Positions 5,474 to 5,524 of a DNA stretch of 5,524 nucleotides are shown one piece after another; position 1 is the first letter of the stretch, and the number at the start of each line of letters is the position of its first letter. This DNA is from Pirellulales bacterium. GTDB lineage: Bacteria; Planctomycetota; Planctomycetia; Pirellulales; Thermoguttaceae. The position numbers and the translations under genes were made by a program. The stretch covers positions 1-5,524 of the forward strand of contig JAUWJC010000308.1 of NCBI GenBank assembly GCA_030607895.1, read 5' to 3'. Below the pieces are notes generated by a model. That model ran no database searches. It saw only the letters and a program-made list of their open reading frames with translations, and was not told the DNA's origin.

Positions 5474-5524
5474 GGCCTGGTTCAAAGCGACGAGTTCTTG
5501 GGTGACACGTGACAACCCATGTTA

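Larger units (their letters stand above)
5311..5524. other. Intergenic region downstream of the DUF11 gene
   Basis: No gene is visible in these 214 bases up to the window edge. They hold heptamer arrays 3 and 4, a duplicated 40-bp unit between them, and near the end a weak inverted repeat TGGGT (5499-5503) / ACCCA (5515-5519) around an 11-base loop containing CACGTG. No convincing terminator with a T run follows the DUF11 stop codon. Confidence 0.6.

Noticed and set aside
5499..5519. TGGGT/ACCCA inverted repeat around CACGTG near the right edge
   Set aside because: Arms of five bases with an 11-base loop and no T run; too weak to call a terminator or operator.

Overview
The window looks like chromosomal DNA from a planctomycete (phylum Planctomycetota, probably a Pirellulales-like lineage). 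The evidence is GC-rich coding sequence with weak ribosome binding sites, an ECF sigma factor of the planctomycete type next to a Ser/Thr kinase with a multi-pass C-terminal membrane domain, a large secreted DUF11-like repeat protein, and intergenic heptamer arrays of the TATCAGC/GCTGATA kind. The assignment rests on gene style and recalled family features, not on a database search.

Layout, all genes on the + strand. 1-570: 3' part of an ECF-type RNA polymerase sigma factor; only a short N-terminus is missing. 571-795: intergenic region holding two heptamer arrays in opposite orientation (572-613 and 645-704) around a 31-base spacer, then the kinase leader. 796-2424: transmembrane Ser/Thr protein kinase with all catalytic residues present. 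2425-2751: a 327-base gap dominated by a perfect 56-bp palindrome (2476-2531). 2752-5310: an 852-residue exported protein with a signal peptide, a long low-complexity Ser/Thr/Pro/Arg-rich region with a PTQT tandem repeat, and four DUF11/CARDB-like beta-sandwich repeats. 5311-5524: no gene; two more heptamer arrays (5328-5355 and 5439-5473) flank a duplicated 40-bp unit (5361-5440).

The sigma factor and kinase form the kind of ECF-STK pair common in planctomycetes, in which the kinase is thought to replace a classical anti-sigma factor. That would make a membrane-sensing kinase the input and the sigma factor the transcriptional output. The exported DUF11 protein is a plausible cell-envelope component. 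Whether it belongs to the same regulon is unknown, because it is separated from the kinase by the palindrome and probably has its own promoter.

The least-explained part of the window is the non-coding DNA. The layout 'heptamer array, spacer containing TACGAGGT and a GCG-T-rich stretch, heptamer array' occurs twice, on both sides of the kinase/DUF11 pair, and the large palindrome can be read as two overlapping inverted hairpin units. No CRISPR array, tRNA, rRNA, transposase or integrase was seen.
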